Of a stretch of 64,000 nt of DNA, positions 26,450 to 35,207 are shown one piece after another. Both the position numbers and the translations under genes were made by a program. How positions within the stretch are numbered: the stretch's first letter is position 1; every line of letters begins with the position of its first letter. Source of the stretch: an uncultured Lachnospiraceae bacterium. Its GTDB lineage: Bacteria; Bacillota; Clostridia; Lachnospirales; Lachnospiraceae. The notes under the pieces are model-generated. The model was not told where the DNA came from. It saw nothing but the letters and a program-made list of their open reading frames with translations, and did not search any database. The stretch is taken from contig CAJTMC010000001.1 in NCBI GenBank assembly GCA_910577115.1, positions 223,884-287,883 of the forward strand, in the 5' to 3' direction.

Positions 26450-27271
26450 CTACCGCTTCAACTGATTTGCCTGCTGCAGCATTTCATCGGAAGTTGTGAT
26501 AACCTTTGAGTTCATTTCATATGCTCTCTGTGCCACGATTAAGTTGACCATCTCGTCTGCAATCTGCACATTCGATCCCTCAAGGTAGCCCTGTATGATT
26601 TTACTCTTTGGCAAATCCTCCTCATCATTCTCGTTCAATGCCTCGCCGCTCGCGTCTGTCTCAGAGAAAAGGCTGTCGCCTTCCTTGCTAAGACCTCCGG
26701 GATTGTTAAACTGCCATAAACCGATCTGCATATCCAGACTCTGCGGAACACCATCATCATCAGGATACATCAATGTACCATCCTTTGTAACCGAGATTTT
26801 GCTCACTACCACATCTTCGTCCTCAATAACAATTGGCTCCCCCTCAACGTCAAGCACTGGAAGACCATCCGAGGTTGTCAAAATCAATCCCTCCGAACCG
26901 ATTGCAAATTCCATATTACCGTTTCTTGTATAATAAACGGATTCGCCGTCCGCTCCCTGCACTGCAAAGAATCCTTTACCGGCGATTGCAAAATTTGCCT
27001 CACCGGGCGTCTCCAAAAGACTTCCCTGAGTAAAGATTGATGTAATTGCCGAATTTCTGACACCAAGTCCTACCTCCGCGCCAATGGGCTTCTGCTCCAT
27101 ATTTGCCGTAGTACTTCTTGTCTGTATCGTCTGATATAAAAGCGATTTAAACTCCATAACCTCTGACTTGTAGCCCGTCGTATTGACGTTTGCGAGATTA
27201 TTGGAAATATTGTCTACATTTAACTGCTGTGCAATCATTCCGGTTGCACCTGTCCATAATGATCTTACCAT
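26450..27271 (-). CDS. flhP: Flagellar basal-body rod protein FlgG/FlhP-like
   Basis: 273 residues. It begins MVRSLWTGATGMIAQQLNVD with the N-terminal rod signature NISNNLANVNTTGYK. It ends with EMVNLIVAQRAYEMNSKVI, the C-terminal motif of rod and hook proteins. These proteins form the distal rod of the flagellum outside the membrane. The position after mbl and flhO is the same as in Bacillus subtilis, which is why I use the flhP name. Confidence 0.88.
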   Translation of the reverse strand: MVRSLWTGATGMIAQQLNVDNISNNLANVNTTGYKSEVMEFKSLLYQTIQTRSTTANMEQKPIGAEVGLGVRNSAITSIFTQGSLLETPGEANFAIAGKGFFAVQGADGESVYYTRNGNMEFAIGSEGLILTTSDGLPVLDVEGEPIVIEDEDVVVSKISVTKDGTLMYPDDDGVPQSLDMQIGLWQFNNPGGLSKEGDSLFSETDASGEALNENDEEDLPKSKIIQGYLEGSNVQIADEMVNLIVAQRAYEMNSKVITTSDEMLQQANQLKR

Positions 27272-27291
27272 ATTATCTTACCTCCCTATGA

Positions 27292-28068
27292 TTATATTCT
27301 GATTAACTGCATCGACTGCTCTAATGTATCGTCGAAGGTTGTAATCATCTTTTGATTTGCCTCATACTGCCTTGAAATCGTAATCATGTTCACCATTTCT
27401 TTTACAACATTTGCATTCGACATTTCCAAATAACCCTGATAAATGCTGGCATCCTCCGCGTCGTGTGACTCCGCGCCTTCCTTCGCATCCCACATGGTCT
27501 CACCATAGTGTGTCAGATAATTGGTATCTTCAAACTCCGTAATTTTTATGCTTGCGACAAGATCGCCGTCCTGATAAATATTTCCCATACGGTCAATCAC
27601 TGTCTCAGCCGCAGTGGTGGAAACCTGTATTCTTCCATTCTCACCAAGAACATAATCGCCGTCCTTTGTCACAAGCCAGCCGTCCTTTGTAAGCGTAAAT
27701 CCACCGTCTCTTGTATATTTTGTCGAGGTCTCCCCCGCCTTACTTGTAAACTCAATATTGAAAAATCCTTCTCCGCCAATCGCCAGGTCATAGGGATTCT
27801 CCGTAATTCTCAAAGAACCCTGTGAGAAATCCGTAAACGTTTCACCGATTTTCACGCCGAGACTCATATTACCCAAGCGTTGCGGCACATTTGGATTTTC
27901 TGACAAATCCTTAATCTTGACTGCCATCACCTCATCGTATGCCTGACTTGTCGAGCCTTCCTTCTTATAACCCGTCGTGTCCGCATTTGCAAGGTTGTTT
28001 GACATAATATCCATCCTATACTGCTCATTTAACATTCCCGTATAGGCTGTGTACAAACCTCTAAGCAT
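27292..28068 (-). CDS. flhO: Flagellar basal-body rod protein FlgF/FlhO-like
   Basis: 258 residues from the ATG at 28068 (MLRGLYTAYTGMLNEQYRMD). It shows MSNNLANADTTGYKKEG at the N-terminus and VVKEMVNMITISRQYEANQK at the C-terminus. The frame stays open for 120 nt upstream, through an intergenic repeat that happens to be in frame. The family start and the repeat's SD support 28068. It is the proximal-rod partner of the downstream gene. Confidence 0.88.
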   Translation of the reverse strand: MLRGLYTAYTGMLNEQYRMDIMSNNLANADTTGYKKEGSTSQAYDEVMAVKIKDLSENPNVPQRLGNMSLGVKIGETFTDFSQGSLRITENPYDLAIGGEGFFNIEFTSKAGETSTKYTRDGGFTLTKDGWLVTKDGDYVLGENGRIQVSTTAAETVIDRMGNIYQDGDLVASIKITEFEDTNYLTHYGETMWDAKEGAESHDAEDASIYQGYLEMSNANVVKEMVNMITISRQYEANQKMITTFDDTLEQSMQLIRI

Positions 28069-28152
28069 TTTATTACCATACTCCTTTCTTAGTCCGCAAG
28101 TTTTCCTGAAAACCTGCCGGTTGAAAATTTTTATTTTCAACCTTCCTCCTAA
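28069..28152 (-). repeat. Intergenic hairpin/SD repeat, copy D (full form)
   Basis: On the minus strand it has TAGGAGGAAGG, a 10-bp inverted repeat GGTTGAAAAT (28119-28142), a second imperfect hairpin with arms GCAGGTTTTC/GAAAACTTGC, and GACTAAGAAAGGAGTATGG supplying the flhO SD. Its outer part is identical to copy B over the first 19 nt, while the second hairpin differs in sequence but keeps pairing. Confidence 0.8.
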
Positions 28153-28194
28153 TCCTGTCATCGCATCCAGCTTAGAGTTGTACGTCACATATTA

Positions 28195-29190
28195 TCAGAG
28201 TTCGTCTCTGGCTCCCGCCAAAAACTCCACGTACTTGCCCGTGCCAACGGCAACCGCCGTCATGGGATCCTCAGCGGTCATCGTATTGATACCCGTCCGC
28301 GACTCGATTAAATCCTCCAAGCCTCTCAGAAGACTTCCGCCTCCCGTAAGCACAATACCGCGGTCTGCAATATCCGCTGCAAGCTCGGGCGGTGTCTTTT
28401 CCAGTACGCTGTGAATGGTATCAATAATCTGGGCTGTGGTCTCGCGAAGCGCCTCCTCCGTCTCCTCAGAGGAAACCCTGATGGTCTTTGGAAGTCCTGT
28501 CACAAGATTTCGTCCCCTGACATCCATGTAATCTACTTCTGCTCTCTTAAATGCTGATCCGATTTTAATTTTGATATCTTCTGCTGTTCTCTCGCCAATT
28601 AAAAGATTGTGTTTTTTTCGCATATAGCGCACGATTGCTTCGTCAAAATCATCGCCCGCTATCTTGATTGATGCACTGACTACCGTACCGCCCAAAGAGA
28701 TGACTGCAATGTCGGAGGTGCCGCCGCCGATATCGACGATCATGTTTCCGCAAGGCTTTGAGATATCAATGCCTGCTCCGATAGCTGCCGCAATGGGCTC
28801 TTCAATAATCTTCACGTCCCTTGCGCCTGCCTGATACGTCGCATCCTCAACTGCCTTCTTCTCTACCTCCGTAACGCCGCTCGGTACGCATACCGCAATA
28901 ATCGGTTTGCGGAACGTTTTTCTGCCAAGCGCCTTCTGGATAAAGTGCTTCATCATCTGCTCTGTTACCTTATAGTCAGAAATAACTCCCTGTCTAAGCG
29001 GTCTGACGGCTACAATATTTCCGGGAGTTCTTCCCAGCATAAGACGTGCATCTTCTCCGATGGCTTTGATTTTATCAGTATCGCGGTCAAAGGCTACCAC
29101 TGACGGCTCCTTTAAAACAACGCCCTTACCTCTGATATAAACTAATATACTAGCGGTTCCTAAGTCAATTCCAATATCTGTGTATTGCAT
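28195..29190 (-). CDS. mbl: MreB-family actin-like protein, Mbl type
   Basis: 331 residues. The actin-family ATP-binding motifs IGIDLGTASILVYI, DIGGGTSDIAV and GIVLTGGGSLLRGLE are present. It polymerises under the membrane to guide lateral wall synthesis. SD AAAGGGG precedes the ATG. Linkage to flhO and flhP is the same as for mbl of Bacillus, so I prefer mbl over mreB. The leader carries several promoters and a structured segment (see the separate entries). Confidence 0.9.
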   Translation of the reverse strand: MQYTDIGIDLGTASILVYIRGKGVVLKEPSVVAFDRDTDKIKAIGEDARLMLGRTPGNIVAVRPLRQGVISDYKVTEQMMKHFIQKALGRKTFRKPIIAVCVPSGVTEVEKKAVEDATYQAGARDVKIIEEPIAAAIGAGIDISKPCGNMIVDIGGGTSDIAVISLGGTVVSASIKIAGDDFDEAIVRYMRKKHNLLIGERTAEDIKIKIGSAFKRAEVDYMDVRGRNLVTGLPKTIRVSSEETEEALRETTAQIIDTIHSVLEKTPPELAADIADRGIVLTGGGSLLRGLEDLIESRTGINTMTAEDPMTAVAVGTGKYVEFLAGARDEL

Positions 29191-29285
29191 GGCTGCTGCC
29201 CCTTTCTTTCTAAATCAAATTGGTAAATTCAGGTACTTTATTTGAAAATAATCCTACCGTCTTATAAGATCATCTAATCGTCTTA

Positions 29286-29420
29286 GTCAGTAACTATTCA
29301 GCGTCTTCACGGTTAGCAGTTTCAGCCCATGCAAAACCACTTCGTGACCGGGCTGATGCCTTGCTTACACTGTGTTCTCTCACGAATTTTGCAGCAAGTG
29401 CAAAACTCTGACCTGAATAG
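29286..29420 (-). ncRNA. Putative structured leader RNA of mbl, unknown class
   Basis: The 5' leader between the mbl promoters and its SD contains several pairing segments. An outer stem CTATTCAG/CTGAATAG joins 29294-29301 and 29413-29420. A hairpin TTTTGCA/TGCAAAA lies at 29387-29405. Two 7-bp helices (29322-29328 with 29350-29356, and 29341-29347 with 29380-29386) cross each other and so imply a pseudoknot. I cannot match it to a riboswitch class I know. It could be an attenuator or an uncharacterised regulatory RNA. No coding frame of note is present here. Confidence 0.45.
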
Positions 29421-29478
29421 CTGCTTAAGTCATTCATTATAGTATTGCCATTATCCGTTATGAATTGCTAACTAAGCC

Positions 29479-29506
29479 ATTATAACCTAATTTATCCAAT
29501 TTTCAA
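29479..29506 (-). promoter_or_regulatory. Sigma-A-like promoter proximal to mbl leader
   Basis: -35 TTGAAA (29501-29506), 16-nt spacer, -10 TATAAT (29479-29484). It would start transcription just before the structured leader. Confidence 0.6.
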
Positions 29507-29558
29507 AGGGGTTTAACGCTTTTTTTATAAAAAACACCATCTATTTTTTACAATCTTT

Positions 29559-29586
29559 ATATCGGCCGTATTTTCACAATACTTTA
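29559..29586 (-). promoter_or_regulatory. Sigma-D (FliA)-type promoter upstream of mbl-flhO-flhP
   Basis: A perfect Bacillus-type -10 GCCGATAT (29559-29566) is preceded by TAAA (29583-29586) with a 16-nt spacer. Motility sigma control fits the flagellar rod genes downstream. Confidence 0.6.
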
Positions 29587-29614
29587 GCATTATTTTAAAA
29601 TATTATGTAAATTT

Positions 29615-29643
29615 ATTATATACTCTAATAATTGTTTTGTAAA
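29615..29643 (-). promoter_or_regulatory. Distal sigma-A-like promoter upstream of mbl
   Basis: -35 TTTACA (29638-29643), 17-nt spacer, -10 TATAAT (29615-29620). The surrounding 29507-29700 stretch is AT-rich and holds no gene. Confidence 0.55.
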
Positions 29644-29708
29644 CAACTAAATTTACAGAATATTCGTCATTTTGTGCAGTCAATACCAAAAATATGGTCA
29701 AAAATATG

Positions 29709-32579
29709 CTATTTTTCAGTCCGCGCACGCGCCAGCATTTTCTTTACATAAATGCCCGTATAAGAATTTTTATCCTTTGCAATCTTCTCCGGCATGCCCT
29801 CGGCAATCACAGTGCCGCCGCCGTCTCCGCCTTCCGGACCGATATCAATAATATAATCGGCTGTTTTGATAACATCAAGATTATGCTCAATAACAACTAC
29901 CGTATTTCCGCCCTCTGTAATCCGCTGCAATATTTCCACAAGCTTATGCACGTCGGCAAAATGAAGCCCCGTCGTCGGCTCATCCAAAATATAGATCGTC
30001 TTCCCTGTACTTCTGCGGCTAAGCTCCGTCGCAAGCTTGATGCGCTGCGCCTCACCGCCCGATAGCGTCGTTGACGGCTGTCCGAGCTTGATATAAGAAA
30101 GCCCCACGTCATACAAGGTCTCAATCTTCCTTTTAATAGAAGGAACAGGCTCAAAAAACGGCAGTGCCTCCTCCACTGTCATGTCAAGCACATCATAAAT
30201 ATTCTTTCCTTTATATTTTACCTCCAGCGTTTCCCGATTATAACGTTTTCCCTGACACACCTCGCAAGGCACATATACATCCGGCAAAAAATGCATCTCG
30301 ATTTTAATAATTCCGTCTCCGCCGCACGCCTCACAGCGTCCGCCTTTTACATTAAAGCTGAAACGTCCCTTCGCATAGCCTCTTGCTTTCGCGTCTACGG
30401 TTGATGCAAACAAATCGCGGATTTGGTCAAACACGCCCGTATACGTCGCCGGATTTGAGCGCGGCGTCCTTCCGATTGGCGACTGGTCAATATTAATCAC
30501 CTTGTCAAGCTGATCAATGCCCTCTATTTTTTTGAATTTTCCGGGGAGTGTGCGCGCACGATTCAGCTTCTTTGCGAGATACTTATACAGAATCTCATTT
30601 ACAAGAGAAGATTTCCCCGATCCGGACACGCCTGTCACACAGGTGAACACACCAAGCGGAAATTTCACGTCTATATTTTTCAGATTGTTCTCCGCTGCAC
30701 CCTTTACGGTAAGCCACCCCATCGGTTTTCTTCTCGTCTCAGGCACTGGAATCTGCAGTTTTCCGCTAAGATACTGTCCGGTAACGGACTCCTCGACCTG
30801 CATAATCTCCTGTGCCGTTCCCTCGGCTATAACCTCTCCGCCATGCTCGCCTGCGCCCGGTCCGATATCAATCACATGATCCGCCGCAAACATCGTGTCC
30901 TCGTCGTGCTCCACGACAATCAGCGTATTCCCAAGATCCTGTAAATTTTTAAGCGCCGCAATCAGCTTGTCGTTGTCGCGCTGGTGGAGTCCGATACTCG
31001 GTTCGTCAAGAATATAACAAACTCCGACCAGTCCCGAACCAATCTGTGTCGCAAGCCTTATACGCTGCGCCTCACCGCCCGATAGCGACGCCGTCCCTCT
31101 CGCAAGACTTAAATATTCCAATCCCACACTCGCCAAAAACCCTACTCTTGCTTTAATTTCCTTTAAGATACGCTTTCCGATTAGCTGCTGCTGTTTTGTC
31201 AATTCCATTGTACCCAAAAAGCTGTGTAAGTTATGAATGGACATTGATGTAATTTCATAAATATTTTTGTCGCAGACCGTAACCGCAAGCGAACTCTTTT
31301 TCAGCCTCTTTCCGCCGCACTCCTTACAAGGCGTTATGCGCATAAAGGTCTCGTATTCACCCTTCATGCTTTCCGATGAAGTCTCCCTGTATCTTCGCTC
31401 CACATTTTTAATCAATCCCTCAAAAGCAATCGGATACCTGCCCTCGCCGCGCTGTCCCTTATAATAGACAATCACTTCCCTGCCGCGCGTACCATTGACC
31501 AGAATATCCTGTACTTCATCTGACAATTCGTCAAACGGCGTATCAAGCGAAAACTGATATTCCTCACACAATGCCTGCAGAATTGCATTCGTAAAACTAT
31601 TCTTGTCCGTACAAGACTGCCAGCCCATTACCGTAATTGCCCCTTCATTGATGCTGAGGCTTCTGTCAGGTATCATCAGATCTATGTCAAACTCCATTTT
31701 ATAGCCAAGTCCGAAGCATTCCGGACAGGCGCCGAACGGATTATTGAAGGAAAAGCTTCTCGGCTCAACCTCGTCAATGCTGATATTACAGTCCGGACAG
31801 GAAAAGCTGTCCGAAAAGTTCATCGTTTCGCCGTCTACTACATCGACAAGCAAAAGTCCGTCCGAAAGCGCCATAACGTTCTCAATGGAGTCCGTAAGTC
31901 TTCTCTCCATGCCCGCCTTTACCACAAGTCTGTCAACGACAATCTCAATCGTATGCTTAATATTTTTCTCCAGTTTGATTTCCTCAGACAAATCGTACAT
32001 ATTGCCGTCAACACGCACTCTGACATAACCGCTCTTGCGCGCGCGGTCAAACACCTTTACATGCTCTCCCTTTCTTCCCCTTACAACAGGCGCCATAAGC
32101 TGGATCTTCGTTCCCTCCGCAAGCTCCATAATCTGATCCGTCATTTGGTCAATCGTCTGACGTTTAATCTCCCTGCCGCAGTTTGGACAATGCGGAATGC
32201 CGATACGCGCATACAACAGCCTGAAATAGTCATAAATCTCTGTAACCGTTCCGACAGTGGAACGCGGATTTCTATTGGTAGATTTCTGATCAATGGAAAT
32301 CGCAGGAGAAAGTCCCTCAATGCTCTCAACATTCGGCTTTTCCATTTGTCCCAAAAACTGTCTTGCATACGAAGAAAGCGACTCCATGTATCTTCGCTGT
32401 CCCTCTGCATAGATTGTGTCAAAGGCAAGCGAGGACTTCCCCGAGCCGGACAATCCCGTCAGCACCACAAATTTATTTCTTGGGATATCCAGATTAATGT
32501 TCTTTAAATTATGCTCATTCGCTCCCCGAATCCGTATTGTTTCCCCTTTTGGAAGCATTTTCAGCTGTTGTGCATTCAT
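29709..32579 (-). CDS. uvrA: Excinuclease ABC subunit A
   Basis: 956 residues. There are two ABC ATPase halves, with Walker A GLSGSGKSSLAF near the N-terminus and GVSGSGKSSLVN in the second half, each followed by an LSGGEAQRI-type signature. Zinc-binding cysteines are visible in CPDC and CPEC in the first half and CEAC and CEVC in the second. UvrA scans DNA for lesions and loads UvrB. It follows uvrB by 19 nt in one operon that carries an SOS box. Confidence 0.97.
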   Translation of the reverse strand: MNAQQLKMLPKGETIRIRGANEHNLKNINLDIPRNKFVVLTGLSGSGKSSLAFDTIYAEGQRRYMESLSSYARQFLGQMEKPNVESIEGLSPAISIDQKSTNRNPRSTVGTVTEIYDYFRLLYARIGIPHCPNCGREIKRQTIDQMTDQIMELAEGTKIQLMAPVVRGRKGEHVKVFDRARKSGYVRVRVDGNMYDLSEEIKLEKNIKHTIEIVVDRLVVKAGMERRLTDSIENVMALSDGLLLVDVVDGETMNFSDSFSCPDCNISIDEVEPRSFSFNNPFGACPECFGLGYKMEFDIDLMIPDRSLSINEGAITVMGWQSCTDKNSFTNAILQALCEEYQFSLDTPFDELSDEVQDILVNGTRGREVIVYYKGQRGEGRYPIAFEGLIKNVERRYRETSSESMKGEYETFMRITPCKECGGKRLKKSSLAVTVCDKNIYEITSMSIHNLHSFLGTMELTKQQQLIGKRILKEIKARVGFLASVGLEYLSLARGTASLSGGEAQRIRLATQIGSGLVGVCYILDEPSIGLHQRDNDKLIAALKNLQDLGNTLIVVEHDEDTMFAADHVIDIGPGAGEHGGEVIAEGTAQEIMQVEESVTGQYLSGKLQIPVPETRRKPMGWLTVKGAAENNLKNIDVKFPLGVFTCVTGVSGSGKSSLVNEILYKYLAKKLNRARTLPGKFKKIEGIDQLDKVINIDQSPIGRTPRSNPATYTGVFDQIRDLFASTVDAKARGYAKGRFSFNVKGGRCEACGGDGIIKIEMHFLPDVYVPCEVCQGKRYNRETLEVKYKGKNIYDVLDMTVEEALPFFEPVPSIKRKIETLYDVGLSYIKLGQPSTTLSGGEAQRIKLATELSRRSTGKTIYILDEPTTGLHFADVHKLVEILQRITEGGNTVVVIEHNLDVIKTADYIIDIGPEGGDGGGTVIAEGMPEKIAKDKNSYTGIYVKKMLARARTEK

Positions 32580-32598
32580 GTCAATAACCCTACTCCTT

Positions 32599-34590
32599 TC
32601 ATAGTCCTTCTGTCAGCTCGTTTAGCATCTTCTTCAAATCCGTCATCTTGTCACGCAGCTCCATCGCTGCTTCGAAGTTTAAATCGGCAGCCGCCTTGCG
32701 CATATTCTTCTCCACCGTCGCAATCAGTTTTTTCAGTTCCTTCTCGTTCATCGACTCCGGATCCTTTGCAAAGGTCTGCTCCTCCTTCGCCACTGCCTTT
32801 GATATGCTGATCAAATCGCGCACTGCCTTCTGAATGGTCTGCGGCGTAATCCCATGCTCCTCATTATATTTTTGCTGAATTGCGCGCCTTCTTGCCGTCT
32901 CGTCCAGCGTCACCTGCATGGAATCCGTAATCACGTCGGCATACATCACGACATGCCCCTGTGCATTTCGCGCCGCACGTCCGACTGTCTGAATCAGCGA
33001 GGTCGAAGAACGCAAGAAGCCTTCTTTATCGGCATCCAGTATTGCTACAAGCGAAATTTCGGGGATATCCAATCCCTCTCGCAAAAGATTGATTCCGACA
33101 AGCACGTCAAACACATCAAGACGCATATCGCGAATGATTTCCGCACGCTCGAGTGTGTCAATATCCGAGTGCAGATATTTGACGCGGATACCTACCTCAC
33201 TCATATATTTTGTCAAGTCTTCCGCCATACGCTTTGTAAGCGTCGTTACCAATATCTTATTATGCTTCTCTGTCTCCGCGTTAATTCTTGAAATCAAGTC
33301 ATCAATCTGCCCCTCGACAGGACGCACAATAATTTCCGGATCCAAAAGCCCTGTCGGCCGTATAATCTGTTCCGTCCGCAAAAGCTCATGCTCACTCTCA
33401 TAGACATTGGGCGTTGCCGACACAAAAAGCATCTGATCAATTTTCTGCTCAAATTCTTCAAATTTCAACGGCCTGTTATCCAATGCCGACGGAAGGCGGA
33501 AGCCGTACTCCACAAGCGTGGTCTTACGGGAACGGTCGCCCGCATACATTCCGCGGATCTGCGGTATCGTCATATGTGACTCGTCAATTATAATAAGGAA
33601 GTCGTCCGTAAAAAAGTCCATTAAGCAGTACGGCGGTTCGCCCTCCTTTGTGCCGCTGAGATGTCTTGAATAATTTTCGATTCCGGAACAAAAGCCCGTC
33701 TCTCTGAGCATTTCCACATCAAAGTTGGTGCGCTCCGAAATGCGCTGCGCCTCCAACAGCTTGTCCTCACTCTTGAAATAACGCACACGCTCTTTCATTT
33801 CCGCTTCAATCTTTTCACACGCGACTTTAATCCGCTCCGGCGCTACTACATAATGCGACGCCGGAAAAATTGTAACATGCTCCAAGGTAGCAGTGACTTT
33901 GCTTGTCACCGGATCAATTTCACAGATCCGGTCAATTTCGTCTCCAAAATACTCCACACGAATCAGACAGTCTCCGCCCTGCGCCGGATTTATGTCAACC
34001 ACATCGCCATGCACGCGAAAGCGTCCTCTGTCAAGATCAATATCGTTCCTGTCATACTGCATCTCAATCAGCGCATGGATAACCGCATCTCTGTCTTTTG
34101 TCATTCCCGGGCGAAGTGACAGCATCATTCCATGATACTCGTCCGGACTTCCCAAACCATAGATGCATGATACTGAGGCAACGACAACTACATCTCTGCG
34201 CTCGGTAAGCGATGCCGTAGCGGAAAGCCTTAACTTGTCAATCTCGTCGTTAACGGCAGAGTCCTTTGCGATGTAAGTATCCGACGAAGGGATATACGCC
34301 TCTGGCTGATAATAGTCATAGTAGGAGACGAAATACTCGACTGCATTTTCAGGAAAAAATTCCTTAAACTCCCCATAGAGCTGTCCGGCAAGCGTCTTAT
34401 TGTGCGCGATTACCAAAGTCGGCTTTTGCAGCTGTGCTATAATATTTGCCATTGTAAACGTTTTTCCGGAACCCGTAACCCCTAGTAAAGTCTGAAACTG
34501 ATTGCCTTCCTGAAAGCCCTTGACAAGCGCTTCTATCGCCTGCGGCTGGTCACCGGTCGGCTGGTATTCACTGTGCAATTGAAACAACAT
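32599..34590 (-). CDS. uvrB: Excinuclease ABC subunit B
   Basis: 663 residues from the ATG at 34590, which has the SD GGAGGTGA at good spacing. The frame is open 90 nt further upstream but the family N-terminus (LHSEYQPTGDQPQAIE) begins here. Walker A GVTGSGKTF, the beta-hairpin region SYYDYYQPEAYIPSSDTYI and the C-terminal UVR motif (DLNFEAAMELRDKM) are present. It verifies damage and recruits UvrC. The promoter region has a LexA-type box. Confidence 0.97.
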   Translation of the reverse strand: MLFQLHSEYQPTGDQPQAIEALVKGFQEGNQFQTLLGVTGSGKTFTMANIIAQLQKPTLVIAHNKTLAGQLYGEFKEFFPENAVEYFVSYYDYYQPEAYIPSSDTYIAKDSAVNDEIDKLRLSATASLTERRDVVVVASVSCIYGLGSPDEYHGMMLSLRPGMTKDRDAVIHALIEMQYDRNDIDLDRGRFRVHGDVVDINPAQGGDCLIRVEYFGDEIDRICEIDPVTSKVTATLEHVTIFPASHYVVAPERIKVACEKIEAEMKERVRYFKSEDKLLEAQRISERTNFDVEMLRETGFCSGIENYSRHLSGTKEGEPPYCLMDFFTDDFLIIIDESHMTIPQIRGMYAGDRSRKTTLVEYGFRLPSALDNRPLKFEEFEQKIDQMLFVSATPNVYESEHELLRTEQIIRPTGLLDPEIIVRPVEGQIDDLISRINAETEKHNKILVTTLTKRMAEDLTKYMSEVGIRVKYLHSDIDTLERAEIIRDMRLDVFDVLVGINLLREGLDIPEISLVAILDADKEGFLRSSTSLIQTVGRAARNAQGHVVMYADVITDSMQVTLDETARRRAIQQKYNEEHGITPQTIQKAVRDLISISKAVAKEEQTFAKDPESMNEKELKKLIATVEKNMRKAAADLNFEAAMELRDKMTDLKKMLNELTEGL

Positions 34591-34782
34591 ACGCGCAAAA
34601 TCACCTCCATAAATCAATTGCGAATGCTCCATTCGATTGGCATAAATTCGTCGAGCCACATCTTCCGTTCTTCTCATCAATGTGGTTCGACGGACTTTGT
34701 TCCCTGATTCTGTTTTTCACAGGGAATCACTGAATTATCATAATAAGAAGATTATCTACTATATAGACCAAAAGTAATTCTG

Positions 34783-34811
34783 ATTATATCATACAGTCCC
34801 AAATTTGTACA
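34783..34811 (-). promoter_or_regulatory. Promoter of uvrBA
   Basis: -35 TGTACA (34806-34811), 17-nt spacer, -10 TATAAT (34783-34788). It leaves a leader of about 190 nt to the uvrB ATG that contains a TTCCCTG/CAGGGAA stem. Confidence 0.62.
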
Positions 34812-34820
34812 GAGATTTCA

Positions 34821-34832
34821 GAACTTTTGTTC
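34821..34832. promoter_or_regulatory. LexA (SOS) box upstream of uvrBA
   Basis: A perfect palindrome GAACTTTTGTTC lies 9 bp upstream of the -35. It fits the Firmicutes LexA/DinR core GAAC-N4-GTTC, and uvrBA is a classical LexA target in Bacillus. Confidence 0.78.
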
Positions 34833-34856
34833 TATTTTCTTTTTTACCAAAATATT

Positions 34857-34886
34857 CCGCAGGACAGATGAATATCTATCCTGCGG
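34857..34886 (-). terminator. Stem-loop, likely terminator of the small 34928-35035 unit
   Basis: An 8-bp stem CCGCAGGA/TCCTGCGG is followed on the minus strand by AATATTTT, and on the plus strand by TTGTTTC. The U-tract is moderate on both sides. Confidence 0.5.
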
Positions 34887-34927
34887 TTGTTTCGAAGCAT
34901 CCGCTTACCAATTGCGTATTCTCTCTT

Positions 34928-35035
34928 TTAGCCGCCATTTACATATACAATATGAAAACCGCCATCAAATAAATACATGTCATCAACAATCTGCGCAATC
35001 ACTTTGCTGTCTTGTATAATCTCATCTTCTGTCAT
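34928..35035 (-). CDS. Small ORF (35 aa) with its own promoter and terminator, function unknown
   Basis: The frame starts MTEDEIIQDSKVIAQIVDDM and ends FHIVYVNGG. It is preceded by TTGTAT-N17-TATAAT (35052-35080 region) and followed by a hairpin at 34857-34886. The SD is weak (AAAGG). The acidic start and aromatic-rich end do not match a family I know; it could also be the tail of a decayed gene. The remaining sequence between uvrB and rtcB (34681-35207) otherwise holds only promoter elements. Confidence 0.4.
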   Translation of the reverse strand: MTEDEIIQDSKVIAQIVDDMYLFDGGFHIVYVNGG

Positions 35036-35126
35036 ATATCCACTGCCTTTATCTATATTATACCCTCTGAATTTCATCTATACAATACTTTTCGCCACTA
35101 CTCAAACCTGCCCCGTAAAAATCACC

Positions 35127-35167
35127 TTCGCAACTTTTTTGAAATGATTCTTCCCGCCAAATATTCT
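35127..35167 (+). promoter_or_regulatory. rtcB promoter with 24-bp block shared with the Y-RNA-like promoter
   Basis: TTGAAA (35139-35144), 17-nt spacer, TATTCT (35162-35167). The 24 bases 35127-35150, which include the -35, are identical to 40722-40745. Because the identity extends 12 bp upstream of the -35 (TTCGCAACTTTT), it looks like a regulator-binding site as well as a promoter. Confidence 0.7.
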
Positions 35168-35207
35168 ATTTTATAAGTAGTAAATATAGAAAGGCGGCGA
35201 ATTATTT

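Noticed and set aside
29286..29420. c-di-AMP (ydaO-type) riboswitch
   Set aside because: A short GCTAACC stretch recalls its 3' part, but the GGGGGACCCA-like and GGGGTGAAT-like cores are missing.
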